64,000 bases of DNA from Pedobacter sp. L105 (GCF_009765875.1 NZ_LMUP01000014.1:124001-188000), one strand, 5' to 3'; positions 1 through 8,361 are shown, numbered from the stretch's first letter. Numbers and translations: made by a program. Notes: generated by a model not told the origin, from the letters alone.

Positions 1-127
1 TGGCTGCCGTAATTAACTTGGTCTGGTTAACCAGGCCCATTTTGATTTTTACGGCATATTCCTTTACCCGGTTCCTGAAGGGAACCACGTCTTGTTCTTT
101 TAACACCATTATGGTGTCTCTAGTCAT
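1..127 (-). CDS. rsbT: RsbT-like serine/threonine kinase, N-terminal part (cut by window edge)
   Basis: Only the first 42 codons are inside the window. The peptide (Met-Thr-Arg-Asp-Thr-Ile-Met start, then VVPFRNRV and GLVNQTKLITAA) matches the first helix of RsbT/RsbW-type anti-sigma kinases, just before the N-box (usually SELARN), which lies off the edge. In known stressosomes RsbT phosphorylates RsbS and RsbR, is released, and then activates a PP2C phosphatase. The ATG overlaps the stop of the upstream rsbS by 8 nt (ATGACTAG), so translation is probably coupled; an in-frame ATG at codon 7 is an alternative start. The name rests on this short similarity plus gene order. Confidence 0.65.
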   Translation of the reverse strand, partial: MTRDTIMVLKEQDVVPFRNRVKEYAVKIKMGLVNQTKLITAA

Positions 128-518
128 AAGAACTATAGCCATCTTCTTGATCTGTACCATTAAAGTCCATCATGGACCTTAATAAATGCATGCCTTTTTC
201 AACATTCAATGCTGTTGATACCCCATTTAAAGGAAGCCCAAGTTCTACCAGTGTGATGGCTACTGCAGGCTGCATACCTACTACTACAGTTTGGGCATCA
301 AGCAGTTTAGACATGCTGGCAATATTCCCAAGGATCCTGCCCATAAAGGAATCAACAATGCTTACTGCCGAAATATCAATCAGTACGCCTTTAACGGAAG
401 TTTGTTCTACCATTTTTACCAAATCCTCTTCAAGGTCCAGCGCCAGGCGGTCATACAGGTCTATTTGTATGGTCACCAGCAGGAATGCCCCCATTTTTAA
501 GATAGGAATTCTTTCCAT
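120..518 (-). CDS. rsbS: RsbS-like STAS-domain stressosome scaffold
   Basis: A 132-residue single STAS domain. The start MERIPILKMG, the core VKGVLIDISAVSIVDSF (residues 42-58) and VVVGMQPAVAITLVELGL are typical of RsbS-type proteins. Ser57 in VDSF lies where RsbS is phosphorylated by RsbT in Bacillus (known for the family; position inferred by alignment from memory). It follows the RsbR-like gene by 8 nt and overlaps the RsbT-like gene by 8 nt, so the three form one operon in the order R-S-T. The probable role is the minor scaffold subunit that sequesters RsbT in a cytoplasmic stressosome. The last 12 residues (acidic, Ser/Tyr-rich) extend past the domain. Confidence 0.82.
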   Translation of the reverse strand: MERIPILKMGAFLLVTIQIDLYDRLALDLEEDLVKMVEQTSVKGVLIDISAVSIVDSFMGRILGNIASMSKLLDAQTVVVGMQPAVAITLVELGLPLNGVSTALNVEKGMHLLRSMMDFNGTDQEDGYSSYD

Positions 519-526
519 CGGTTCTA

Positions 527-1396
527 TTATTTATTGATACCTGTTGGTTCTGAAGCTGTTTTTCTAACTTCCAGGCGTAATGATTTAAATGCATATTGTA
601 AAGCACTGGCTAAAGTAGCTTTAGTGATCACCTGCGACAGGTCTATTCCAAGATGTACAATTGTCTGGGCAATTTCAGGTCTGATTCCGCTGATGATACA
701 ATCTGCACCCATTAAACGGGTTGCACTTACTGCTTTCAGTAAATTTTGTGCCACCAGTGAATCTACGGTAGGTACACCGGAAATATCAAGGATAGCAATA
801 CCGCTGCCTGTTTTTACAATTTCCTGCAAAAGATTTTCCATTACTACCTGCGTACGTGCGCTATCTAATGTGCCTATGATTGGAAGCGCCAGGATACCGT
901 CCCATACTTTAATCACAGGCGTAGAAATGTCTGTGATTTCATCTGTTTGACGCATGATCAGTTCTTCACGTCCTTTGATAAAAGTTTCAAAAGTAAGGAT
1001 GGTGAAGTTATCCAGCAGCCGGCTTAATTTAAGTGTTTCCTCAAATAGTTCTTTCACATTGGAAGATTCCTGTTTTAATATTTCCAGCAGTGCTTCTTTC
1101 AGGCTTAAAATAAATGAGCCGGTTTCCCTCGGACTAAAGCCCAACCTTGCTCTTGATATGGAAATACCGCCCAATAATTCAGTTACTTGATCAAAATCCG
1201 GGGATTGGCTATCGTTGATGTTGTTCTCGTTGAGGTTGTTCACCAACGCGTTCACCAGTTCTTCAGATTGTTTTCTTAACTCCTGATGGCTAATCAGTTC
1301 CTCTGTCAGGACTGAATCTGCCAGCTGATTTTTCATCCATAATTCAAGGATTTCACCTTTATTATTTTTCAGGGTTTTGATAATGTTTATAAACAT
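527..1396 (-). CDS. rsbR: RsbR-like stressosome sensor (N-terminal RsbRD-type helical domain plus STAS)
   Basis: 289 residues. Residues 1-155 are helical and lack an obvious haem or PAS fold, resembling the N-terminal domain of RsbRD-type co-antagonists (LELWMKNQ near residue 20). Residues 159-275 are a STAS domain (TPVIKVWDGILALPIIGTLD, then ILDISGVPTVDS). Ser213 in TVDS corresponds to the RsbT-phosphorylated Thr205 of Bacillus RsbRA, and the GTLDSART segment (175-182) to the region of its Thr171; both matches are inferred. It is the first gene of the operon, 8 nt ahead of rsbS. It is the likely input subunit; the signal cannot be read from sequence. I found no clear promoter before it. Confidence 0.78.
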   Translation of the reverse strand: MFINIIKTLKNNKGEILELWMKNQLADSVLTEELISHQELRKQSEELVNALVNNLNENNINDSQSPDFDQVTELLGGISISRARLGFSPRETGSFILSLKEALLEILKQESSNVKELFEETLKLSRLLDNFTILTFETFIKGREELIMRQTDEITDISTPVIKVWDGILALPIIGTLDSARTQVVMENLLQEIVKTGSGIAILDISGVPTVDSLVAQNLLKAVSATRLMGADCIISGIRPEIAQTIVHLGIDLSQVITKATLASALQYAFKSLRLEVRKTASEPTGINK

Positions 1397-1634
1397 TTTT
1401 GGAGTTTTATTTTTACTGTAATGATAGTTAAAATATCAGTCGAAACATTCATATCATAGGGATTTATTTTATGATAAATAAAATCTTATACCTATAAATA
1501 TTTAAGCGATTTAGATGTAGTTAACAGGATTAAAAATAAGTTATAATAAATAGTATAATAGTTCAATTGGAAAGGTTAATGTTTATATACAAAAATGTCA
1601 GGATAAAGACATCTAAAATTATTTATTCTTCTCG

Positions 1635-1681
1635 TATACCACATGGTATATATATTTGATTATCATATACCATGTGGTATA
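1635..1681 (+). promoter_or_regulatory. Two palindromic operators straddling a -7 box
   Basis: Two 16-bp palindrome-like sites, TATACCACATGGTATA (1635-1650) and its exact reverse complement TATACCATGTGGTATA (1666-1681), lie 31 bp centre to centre, about three helical turns. Between them sits TATATTTG (1651-1658), a perfect TAnnTTTG -7 element reading toward the dehydrogenase gene at 1689. A dimeric repressor (TetR, MarR or similar) bound at both sites would cover the spacer and the transcription start. No regulator gene lies next to it in this window. The arrangement is directly visible; the function is inferred. Confidence 0.62.
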
Positions 1682-1688
1682 TGTGAAA

Positions 1689-2441
1689 ATGAAGAAAATG
1701 AACTTGACTAATAATACTGTATTAATATCCGGCGGGAGTGCCGGTATAGGGTTTGAAATTGCCAAATTACTGACCGAAAAAGGCAATCATGTAATTATAA
1801 CAGGGCGTGATCAGGCCAGGCTTGATGCAGCGGCGGCCAGATTAAATAATGTAACTGCTATTCTATTTGATGTTACAAAAGAAGAAGAAGTTGACCAGCT
1901 GATCAGCAACCTAAAATTGGAATTTCCAAATCTTAATATCCTAATTAATAATGCCGGTTATGCTTATTACTATGATATCCTCTCCGAAGAGCGGGCATGG
2001 GAAAAAGCGGAGGAAGAAATGCAGACTAACTATTTCTCTCTCATGCGTCTCACTCAGAAATTACTTCCACAATTGCGTGCACAGGAAACTGCTGCATTAG
2101 TGAATGTAAGTTCTATTGTTGCCTTCGCTCCGGGACTGCGTATTCCTACTTACAGTGTAAGTAAAGCTGCAGTTCATTCTTATACACAAGTGATACGCCT
2201 GGCATTAGAAGAAACCAGTGTAAAAGTATTTGAATTGATGCCACCTTTGGTAAATACTGACTTTTCAAAAGAAATAGGGGGCGAAAATGGTATTTCCCCT
2301 GTACAGGTTGCAGAAGATCTGATCAATGCATTTGAAAATGATATTTATGAAATTCATGTAGGTGCAACGGCGCAAGTATATGAACTACTGCGCAACTCAC
2401 CAGAGTCGGCTTTGGCTGCTGTAAATAGCCGCGAAGTTTAG
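1689..2441 (+). CDS. Short-chain dehydrogenase/reductase, DltE-like
   Basis: A classical SDR of 250 residues from the ATG at 1689. The cofactor motif GGSAGIG is at residues 15-21, NNAG follows, and YSVSK supplies the catalytic Tyr/Lys. It resembles DltE-type oxidoreductases; substrate unknown. The frame is open upstream to a TTG at 1656, but that codon lies inside the -7 box (1651-1658), so the start must be 1689 or 1698. It is a single gene under the two-palindrome promoter, convergent with the Nudix gene downstream, and is likely induced when the unknown repressor releases its ligand-sensitive operators. Confidence 0.85.
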   Translation: MKKMNLTNNTVLISGGSAGIGFEIAKLLTEKGNHVIITGRDQARLDAAAARLNNVTAILFDVTKEEEVDQLISNLKLEFPNLNILINNAGYAYYYDILSEERAWEKAEEEMQTNYFSLMRLTQKLLPQLRAQETAALVNVSSIVAFAPGLRIPTYSVSKAAVHSYTQVIRLALEETSVKVFELMPPLVNTDFSKEIGGENGISPVQVAEDLINAFENDIYEIHVGATAQVYELLRNSPESALAAVNSREV

Positions 2442-2484
2442 TTTGTTTTTTTGTAAATGCTTTTCTTACCGGAAGGCATTTACA

Positions 2485-2937
2485 TTATAACTGACCAAAA
2501 AGTTCCTGAAGGAATGCGGCCTGTTTGTTGTTGATCATTTTGCTTGCCTCTTCAAAACTGAACCATTTCCCCTGATCTATTTCGGGGAAGATTTTCATTT
2601 TTCCAGAACGCGGGGGCCATTCCAGTTCAAAAGTATTACTCGCGATACCCTCTGCATCCAGATCTCCCGACACGGCCCAGCATAACACCTGTTTTCCTCC
2701 TTTTTGTACTACCGGCTGTAAGGAAATGAAATCTCCAGATGGCCTGTAACCTGTTTCTTCTTCAAATTCCCTTATTGCTGCATCCAGAGGATCTTCATCA
2801 GGCAATAGCTCACCTTTGGGGACGGTCCACCACCCTGCATCTTTCCTGGCAAAAAAAGGCCCGCCAGGATGTACCAGAAAGATTTGTGTTTCGTTTTCTA
2901 ATTTTCTGAAAAGGAGTATGCCTGCGCTTTGTTTCAT
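2485..2937 (-). CDS. Nudix hydrolase
   Basis: About 150 residues with a complete Nudix box at residues 42-64 (Gly42, Glu48, Arg56-Glu57, Glu60-Glu61, Gly63), which binds the metal and cleaves nucleoside diphosphate-X compounds. The opening MKQSAGILLFR, the QIFLVHPGGP segment and the WWTVPKGE segment are typical of MutT-like single-domain proteins that act on NTPs or dinucleoside polyphosphates. I chose the ATG at 2937; an upstream in-frame TTG at 2958 adds seven residues but breaks the usual start. It is followed 31 nt upstream by a small membrane-protein gene on the same strand, possibly co-transcribed. Confidence 0.9.
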   Translation of the reverse strand: MKQSAGILLFRKLENETQIFLVHPGGPFFARKDAGWWTVPKGELLPDEDPLDAAIREFEEETGYRPSGDFISLQPVVQKGGKQVLCWAVSGDLDAEGIASNTFELEWPPRSGKMKIFPEIDQGKWFSFEEASKMINNKQAAFLQELFGQL

Positions 2938-2968
2938 GATCTGCTGAAGATCAAACAACCCACATCGT

Positions 2969-3160
2969 TTATAGTTTTTTTCGCTCCTTGTAATCGAAGT
3001 AAAAACATAGGGCCAGCAAAGAAAAGGAAATGAGTATCATTGGCAATTCACTGTTAATTGCCCAGGGCTGTCCCTCTTTGTCAAAGTGTTGCACGCAAGA
3101 CAACAGTAACAAAAAAAGTAATGCGGTAATCCTGATGATAAATAATGGTGTGTATTTCAA
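2969..3160 (-). CDS. Small two-helix membrane protein, unknown function
   Basis: 63 residues. Two hydrophobic segments (about residues 8-24 and 39-54) are separated by a short polar loop (HFDKEGQPWAINSE), and the tail is basic (DYKERKKL). No family is recognised. It lies upstream of the Nudix gene on the same strand, so the two may share a transcript that starts in the 340-bp gap before the glucan phosphorylase gene. Size and topology fit small inner-membrane proteins; nothing in the sequence shows what it does. Confidence 0.6.
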   Translation of the reverse strand: MKYTPLFIIRITALLFLLLLSCVQHFDKEGQPWAINSELPMILISFSLLALCFYFDYKERKKL

Positions 3161-3501
3161 AACTTATTTTTTGATGATTTATACTTTGCAATGATCGATT
3201 AAAGCACCACAAATCTAAGCAGCTTTTATCTTTCTATATTCTTTTTTACGCCAACGGCCATATGCCCTACGTGAATAATCAGTTGACTTACGCGAATGTA
3301 CGTTTAATTGATGTTCTAACACTCAAATGCAACGGCAAAGGATCTATTGTATCGAAAACATTACTTTTTTAATGATTAACCTGCAGGGATTAATAACAGG
3401 AAAGAAGAGACAAATTTGTTATTTCACATAAACTTAATGGATAAGGGCAAACATCCTGACGAGTAGATTGTCATATACTATATCTAGTTCAAACCATTGC
3501 T
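3161..3501. promoter_or_regulatory. Divergent intergenic region with 21-bp-spaced direct repeats
   Basis: No gene is visible here. Two near-identical 9-mers, TACGTGAAT (3268-3276) and TACGCGAAT (3289-3297), stand 21 bp apart, two helical turns. This geometry fits dimeric regulators that bind direct repeats (LytTR or AraC type). The repeats lie about 205 bp before the glucan phosphorylase gene and about 110 bp before the divergent small membrane protein gene. No convincing -33/-7 pair was found. Confidence 0.35.
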
Positions 3502-5166
3502 ATGTTAACAAGAGAAGAAATTTTTGGCTATACACCCGATCCTAAATACACCCCATTAGTAGCTTACTTCTCTATGGAGTTTGCTATTGACCAGTCACTA
3601 AAAATTTATAGCGGGGGATTGGGCTTCCTGGCCGGTTCTCATTTTAGAAGCGCTTATCAGTTAAAGCAAAATCTATTGGGTATCGGGATGCTTTGGAAAT
3701 ATGGTTATTATGATCAGTCGAGGGATATTAATGCACTGATGACACCTGTATTTGTAACAAAGGACTATTCCTTTCTTGTAGATAGCGGTATTGTATTTAC
3801 CGTTCCTGTTCACGATTCGCCCGTATATGTCAAAGCCTATTTGTTAAAACCACAAACATTTGGATCTGCCCCTTTATTTCTGCTGAGTACAGATATTCCG
3901 GAAAATGATGAAGTATCGCGTACTATTACGCACCGCTTATACGATCCAAATGAAACTACCCGTATCGCCCAGAGTATTGTCTTAGGAATAGGAGGGGCAA
4001 TATTACTTGATCTTTTAAAGATAGAACCTGCTGTTTATCATATGAACGAAGGGCATGCTGTTTCCCTTAATTTTTATTTGTATGCCAAGTATAAAAGTGT
4101 AGAAGAAGTGAAAAAACGTGTTGTTTTTACTACGCATACGCCAGAAATGGCAGGCAACGAAGAACATCATTATAGCCTGCTCAAAGAAATGTCTTTTTTT
4201 TACCATTTGCAGGAACATGAGGTAAAATATATCCTGAATATGGAAGGCGACCAGTTTAGCTATACGCTTGCAGCGCTTAAGTTTGCACATACAGCGAATG
4301 GCGTTTCTAAACTGCATTGCGAAGTAGCCCGTGAAATGTGGGGAGCTAATCCTGGAGTATGTGATATCATTTCTATTACTAATGCCCAGAACGCTGCTTA
4401 CTGGAAAGATCAGGAAATTGCAGCGGCAATCCAGGCTCATGACGACCAGGCATTCCAGAATAGAAAAAAAGCGATGAAGAAGGAATTATTTAAAGTGGTA
4501 GCTGATCAATGCGGAAAACTGTTCGATGAAAATGTATTGACCATTGTATGGTCCAGGCGTTTTGCGGGTTATAAACGTGCCGATCTGGTGATGTACGACT
4601 GGAACCGGTTTTTAAAACTGCTGGACAATCCGGAGTTACCTATACAGTTCATCTGGGCGGGCAAGCCTTATCCTGAAGATCATGGTGCAACCGACCTGTT
4701 TAACCAGATCCTGACGCGGGCAAAACCTTTTGCCAATTGTGCCGTGCTGACCGGTTATGAACTGGAGCTTTCTGCCTTGTTGAAGAAAGGATCAGATGTT
4801 TGGCTGAATAACCCGAAAATGTATAGAGAGGCTTCAGGCACCAGCGGTATGACCGCTGCGATGAACGGTAGCCTAAACCTTTCTTTACCTGACGGATGGG
4901 TACCTGAGTTTGCTATTGATAAAGAAAATTGCTTCCTGATCAATCCTGCTTTAAACAGGCATTCTGAAGTGGAAATTGATGTTGCTGAAAATAAAAGTTT
5001 AATGGATACGATTGAAGATATTGTATTGCCTATGTATTACCACAATCAGGAAGCATGGTTCAATCTGGTTACAAAAGCAGCAGCTGATGTAGAGCCCGCT
5101 TTTGAGGCGCAAAGGATGGCTGATGAATATTATGAAAAGATGTATACTCCCTCTGCACCGTTATAG
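3502..5166 (+). CDS. glgP: GT35 alpha-glucan phosphorylase homologue lacking the PLP lysine
   Basis: 554 residues, the short form of family GT35 that lacks the N-terminal extension of longer bacterial enzymes. YSGGLGFLAG (about 38-47), YHMNEGHA and FTTHTPE are conserved, as is the phosphate-site segment RRFAGYKR (352-359). In GT35 enzymes pyridoxal phosphate is held by the Lys of a GTxxMK motif. Here the motif reads EASGTSGMTAAMNG, with Thr451 (codon ACC, 4852-4854) in the lysine position. Either the cofactor is held without a Schiff base or the protein is not a phosphorylase. I recall related Bacteroidota proteins sharing this Thr, so it may mark a subfamily. Single gene, with no glycogen operon beside it. 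Confidence 0.82.
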   Translation: MLTREEIFGYTPDPKYTPLVAYFSMEFAIDQSLKIYSGGLGFLAGSHFRSAYQLKQNLLGIGMLWKYGYYDQSRDINALMTPVFVTKDYSFLVDSGIVFTVPVHDSPVYVKAYLLKPQTFGSAPLFLLSTDIPENDEVSRTITHRLYDPNETTRIAQSIVLGIGGAILLDLLKIEPAVYHMNEGHAVSLNFYLYAKYKSVEEVKKRVVFTTHTPEMAGNEEHHYSLLKEMSFFYHLQEHEVKYILNMEGDQFSYTLAALKFAHTANGVSKLHCEVAREMWGANPGVCDIISITNAQNAAYWKDQEIAAAIQAHDDQAFQNRKKAMKKELFKVVADQCGKLFDENVLTIVWSRRFAGYKRADLVMYDWNRFLKLLDNPELPIQFIWAGKPYPEDHGATDLFNQILTRAKPFANCAVLTGYELELSALLKKGSDVWLNNPKMYREASGTSGMTAAMNGSLNLSLPDGWVPEFAIDKENCFLINPALNRHSEVEIDVAENKSLMDTIEDIVLPMYYHNQEAWFNLVTKAAADVEPAFEAQRMADEYYEKMYTPSAPL

Positions 5167-5236
5167 GCTGCAAAGGGAATATATGGATTGTGCTATACGG
5201 CAGGCAGTTTAAAATGGTGGGAGCGGCGATAAATTT

Positions 5237-5746
5237 TTACTGAATTTTTGCTGTTTGCACGTTAATACCTGTTACCTGCATCACAGATCTCGCCGGTTTT
5301 TTATCCTGTGGTACAATTAAACGATAGGGGCCGGAAGCTACCGGCAAACTATGCCCGTCCTCCTGGTTAGCCAGAATAATGATCTGATCACTAAAAGCAG
5401 GATCAAATTCGGGCAATGCAATTACTACCTGATAATGATCAGCTGCGGTAATCAATACATATTTTGATAATGCTTTACCTCTTAACTGATTGTTGGGAAC
5501 TGATCCTGCTTTTGTGAGGATATCAAAAAGAGAAACGCCACTATACTGATGCGCTGATCCATCCTTTGCTTTTGCAGTTACTGTAATTTGTTTCATCGCA
5601 GCAAAAGTGCCCGTATTAATTTGATATGGATTGGTAATATCTCCGCTAACAGTTACTTCTGCCTGCTGTGCCTTCACCTCCAGGTGAAAGGAGACGATAA
5701 ACAATAAGATGCCTGCAAAGGGAAATAAGAAGTTTCTTTTCATCAT
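5237..5746 (-). CDS. Exported protein with a molybdopterin-oxidoreductase-like fold
   Basis: 169 residues. Residues 1-26 are a signal peptide (hydrophobic core, cleavage near VKAQ). The rest resembles the small stand-alone form of the sulfite-oxidase molybdopterin-binding domain: TVSGDITNPYQIN at the start, a YSGVSLFDIL segment and GPYRLIVPQDKK near the end. There is no cysteine anywhere in the protein, so it cannot provide the thiolate that binds molybdenum in true sulfite oxidases. It is more likely a binding or structural relative of that fold. Probably periplasmic. It is followed upstream by the PRC-barrel gene on the same strand, 27 nt away. Confidence 0.68.
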   Translation of the reverse strand: MMKRNFLFPFAGILLFIVSFHLEVKAQQAEVTVSGDITNPYQINTGTFAAMKQITVTAKAKDGSAHQYSGVSLFDILTKAGSVPNNQLRGKALSKYVLITAADHYQVVIALPEFDPAFSDQIIILANQEDGHSLPVASGPYRLIVPQDKKPARSVMQVTGINVQTAKIQ

Positions 5747-5772
5747 ATAAATAAAATTATAGCTAAATATAA

Positions 5773-6534
5773 TTATTCATCCTTAGGTTTGCCATAGTAA
5801 TGCTCATGAAGATTGTTTTCATACAGCTCATTAATTGGTTGGGAAGGATCATATTCAGGGCTGTTTTTTACGGCATCAATAGAAATATCAACATGTACGG
5901 CAGAGTTTTTCCATTCCAGACTTTTTATCCATTTCGGTGATATCAATACTTTTTTTCCGGAGAACCAGTTTCCAGTATCCACAACCAGGTAACGAAGGTT
6001 CCATGTCCTGTCATCAATGATAAAGTCCTCCACTTCGCCAATATTTCCATCGGTAGCATGGATAAAATAACCTTTAACTTCATGCGTACTGCGCAGGTGG
6101 GGATCGGCTGGCCGGTCGTTGGCAAATTTATCTGCAATAACATCTTCAAATGGTATCCTCGAATCAGACATTCCCATCATTCCTATTCCGCCATAAAAGC
6201 CTATGCCAACATCATCAAGATGAGGCCACGCATAATAAGTATACAACTCAATTTCCTGCTGACGGGAAACCGGTTTTTGTGTATCTATATCAGGACTGTT
6301 TTTAATCTGTTCCTGTGTAAGGTTAACTGGAAATACTTTGTGGTCCCAGTCGGGTTTTTCTACAGCCCAGGGCGAAATCAAAACCTTACGTTCAGATAAC
6401 CAGCCTCCTGTTTTTACAATGAGGTAACGTACAGTCCAGGTTTCATCATCAAAATAAAACTCTTCAACCTTTCCAAATTCACCATCGGTAGCACCCATAG
6501 TGAAACCAATTAAACTTTTTACGTTGCGTTGCAT
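5773..6534 (-). CDS. Tandem PRC-barrel domain protein
   Basis: Two PRC-barrel repeats: MQRNVKSLIGF...VRYLIVKTGGWL and HEVKGYFIHATDG...LRYLVVDTGNWF. Each carries the GE(F/I)G-x-VE(D/E)F core and ends in KVLISP. They are separated by a linker with a Gly/Met-rich stretch (IGFYGGIGMMGMSDS). No signal peptide or membrane segment is seen, so it is probably cytoplasmic. I place the start at the ATG at 6534; an in-frame ATG at 6594 adds 20 residues with no domain similarity. Such proteins are often stress- or envelope-associated in Bacteroidota; function unknown. Likely co-transcribed with the exported molybdopterin-fold protein gene. Confidence 0.75.
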   Translation of the reverse strand: MQRNVKSLIGFTMGATDGEFGKVEEFYFDDETWTVRYLIVKTGGWLSERKVLISPWAVEKPDWDHKVFPVNLTQEQIKNSPDIDTQKPVSRQQEIELYTYYAWPHLDDVGIGFYGGIGMMGMSDSRIPFEDVIADKFANDRPADPHLRSTHEVKGYFIHATDGNIGEVEDFIIDDRTWNLRYLVVDTGNWFSGKKVLISPKWIKSLEWKNSAVHVDISIDAVKNSPEYDPSQPINELYENNLHEHYYGKPKDE

Positions 6535-7086
6535 AACTCCTCTGTTTATATTCGTTATGTTAACAATCCTGTATTTTAATTGTTTTAAAACCATGCCATT
6601 GCTGGTATGAAATTATATTATAACATCATTCCGTTAGCTGCATGAAAATCTTTGAGCAGTAAAAGAAGGCAGTTTTTTAAAGATGCTTTCCCGCTGATAG
6701 CGCAGATCCGTCCACAGTGAACAGGCTGTTTCTTTAAATGAAATAACCCGGTTCGTGCAGAAAATGGTCGTTACTCATAAAGAGTAAGATTGAAATTCAG
6801 GATATGACTAAATGATACATGATTTTAGCGGATGTCTTGATAAAATTGAATGGGAATAAAAAATACGTAAAGCGTTTGGATAACATTTTATCATTTTATA
6901 TAGCCTGATGAACAAGACTTTACCGATAATAAGATTGTTATATATTATCAAAAAGACGATAGACAAAAGCCTGCGTTAATAAATGTTTAGACTTCTTTAA
7001 TTCTATCAATTAAAACAATTACCTTAAGTTATCATCTGGTGGATTGAGGATGATATACAGTAATTGTTTTAAACTGCTCGATAATT
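6535..7086. promoter_or_regulatory. Divergent gap ending in a nested stem-loop before the PAS kinase gene
   Basis: No gene is visible from 6535 to 7009. At 7010-7072 a perfect 13-bp inverted repeat (TTAAAACAATTAC / GTAATTGTTTTAA) encloses a second 7-bp one (TATCATC 7030-7036 / GATGATA 7049-7055). The structure ends 14 nt before the kinase ATG at 7087. It could be a hairpin in the mRNA leader that affects translation, or a DNA operator with two dyads. No T-run follows, so it is not an ordinary terminator. Confidence 0.5.
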
Positions 7087-8205
7087 ATGGAACAAGGGAA
7101 GAGGCCGAAGTATATAAATATTCTAAAAGATCAATATTTCGAGTACGAACAGTTAAATAAATTTTTCGAATTGTCGGCCGATTGGATTTGTATCGCGGGA
7201 TTTGACGGCTATTTTAAAAAAATAAATCCGGCTGTTTCTGATTTGTTGGGGTATACAACAGCAGAGTTAATGTCCAGGCCAATCAACGATTTTATCCATA
7301 CAGACGATCAAACGATCACTTCTTCTTCAAGAAGTAATATACATAAGGGCAAGCCTTTAGTTAATTTTGAAAACCGTTACCAAACAAAAAGCGGAGAAGT
7401 GGTCTGGCTATCATGGACATCTATACCAGATATAGAGCGCGAGGTTGTTTTTGCTATTGCAAAAAATGTGACCGGGAAAAAGCGGCAGGAAGAGGAGCGA
7501 AATATTTTTACCGCCAATCTTTCTAAAATAAATGAAGACCTAAAACAATTTACACGCATGACATCCCACGATATGCGGTCGCCCGTAAGTAATTTAATGT
7601 CTCTGTTTTCGCTGCTTGATGTTTCCAAAATTGCCGACCCTGAAACCCTGGAATTGGTAAGCCTGATTAAGAAAACCAGCGAACATCTTCATAAAACAGT
7701 GAATAATTTTGTTGATGTACTGATAGAGAACGACAAGTTAAAAGTGCCGGTTGAAGATTTAAATTTAGCTGTCTGCCTGGATGGCGTGACGGAGTCTATC
7801 AAGTCGTTGATTGCAGAATCGCATACCGCAATTGCAGTAGATTTTTCTGCTTTTGAGGACATCTTATTTAATAGATTTTATCTGGAAAGTATTTTTCTGA
7901 ACCTGATTACCAATTCAATTAAGTATTCCCATCCGGATCAATATCCTAAAATTAGTATTGCTACAAGGGTGGTAAACGACACCTGCCAGCTGATTATTGC
8001 TGATAATGGTTTGGGTTTTGATCTCGATAAGGTAAGGGACAGGGTATTTGGTCTCTACCAGGTATTTCATAACCGGTCAGATAGTAAAGGAATTGGATTA
8101 CACCTGGTTTATACACATGTTAATGCTATGGGCGGGCATATTAGTATAAACAGTAAAGTGAATGAAGGAACTACATTCACGATTTCCTTTAAAAGAACTA
8201 AATAA
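7087..8205 (+). CDS. PAS-domain sensor histidine kinase, soluble
   Basis: 372 residues, no membrane segment. A PAS domain at about 22-135 (WICIAGFDGYFKKINPAVSDLLGY) ends in a PAC-like strand (VFAIAKNVTGKKR). The dimerisation/phosphoacceptor helix has His161 in MTSHDMRSPVSNL. The ATP-binding domain has the N-box LNLITNSIKYS and glycine boxes DNGLGFDLD and GIGLHLV. It probably autophosphorylates at His161 and passes phosphate to a receiver encoded elsewhere; no response regulator is adjacent. The HDMRSP form of the H-box is the same type as the kinases at 24-28 kb, which suggests paralogous families. A nested hairpin just upstream may control its translation. Confidence 0.88.
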   Translation: MEQGKRPKYINILKDQYFEYEQLNKFFELSADWICIAGFDGYFKKINPAVSDLLGYTTAELMSRPINDFIHTDDQTITSSSRSNIHKGKPLVNFENRYQTKSGEVVWLSWTSIPDIEREVVFAIAKNVTGKKRQEEERNIFTANLSKINEDLKQFTRMTSHDMRSPVSNLMSLFSLLDVSKIADPETLELVSLIKKTSEHLHKTVNNFVDVLIENDKLKVPVEDLNLAVCLDGVTESIKSLIAESHTAIAVDFSAFEDILFNRFYLESIFLNLITNSIKYSHPDQYPKISIATRVVNDTCQLIIADNGLGFDLDKVRDRVFGLYQVFHNRSDSKGIGLHLVYTHVNAMGGHISINSKVNEGTTFTISFKRTK

Positions 8206-8361
8206 TCTTCCTGTACTGATATCCAGAGTTATGCATTTATCAAGGCTGTTAATTCAAGAGATTGTTCTGATTTATGTAATAATGGTATTAAATTTGCGTT
8301 AAAAAGAAGAAGCGGTAATAATATAATATATGACCGGTTTAATTCACACTAAACAAACATT

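Noticed and set aside
2453..2484. GTAAATGC/GCATTTAC inverted repeat between convergent genes as terminator
   Set aside because: No T-run follows the stem on either strand, so termination is doubtful; not listed as a feature.
4015..4440. 141-codon antisense frame in the glucan phosphorylase gene
   Set aside because: Shadow of a well-supported gene; no family resemblance.
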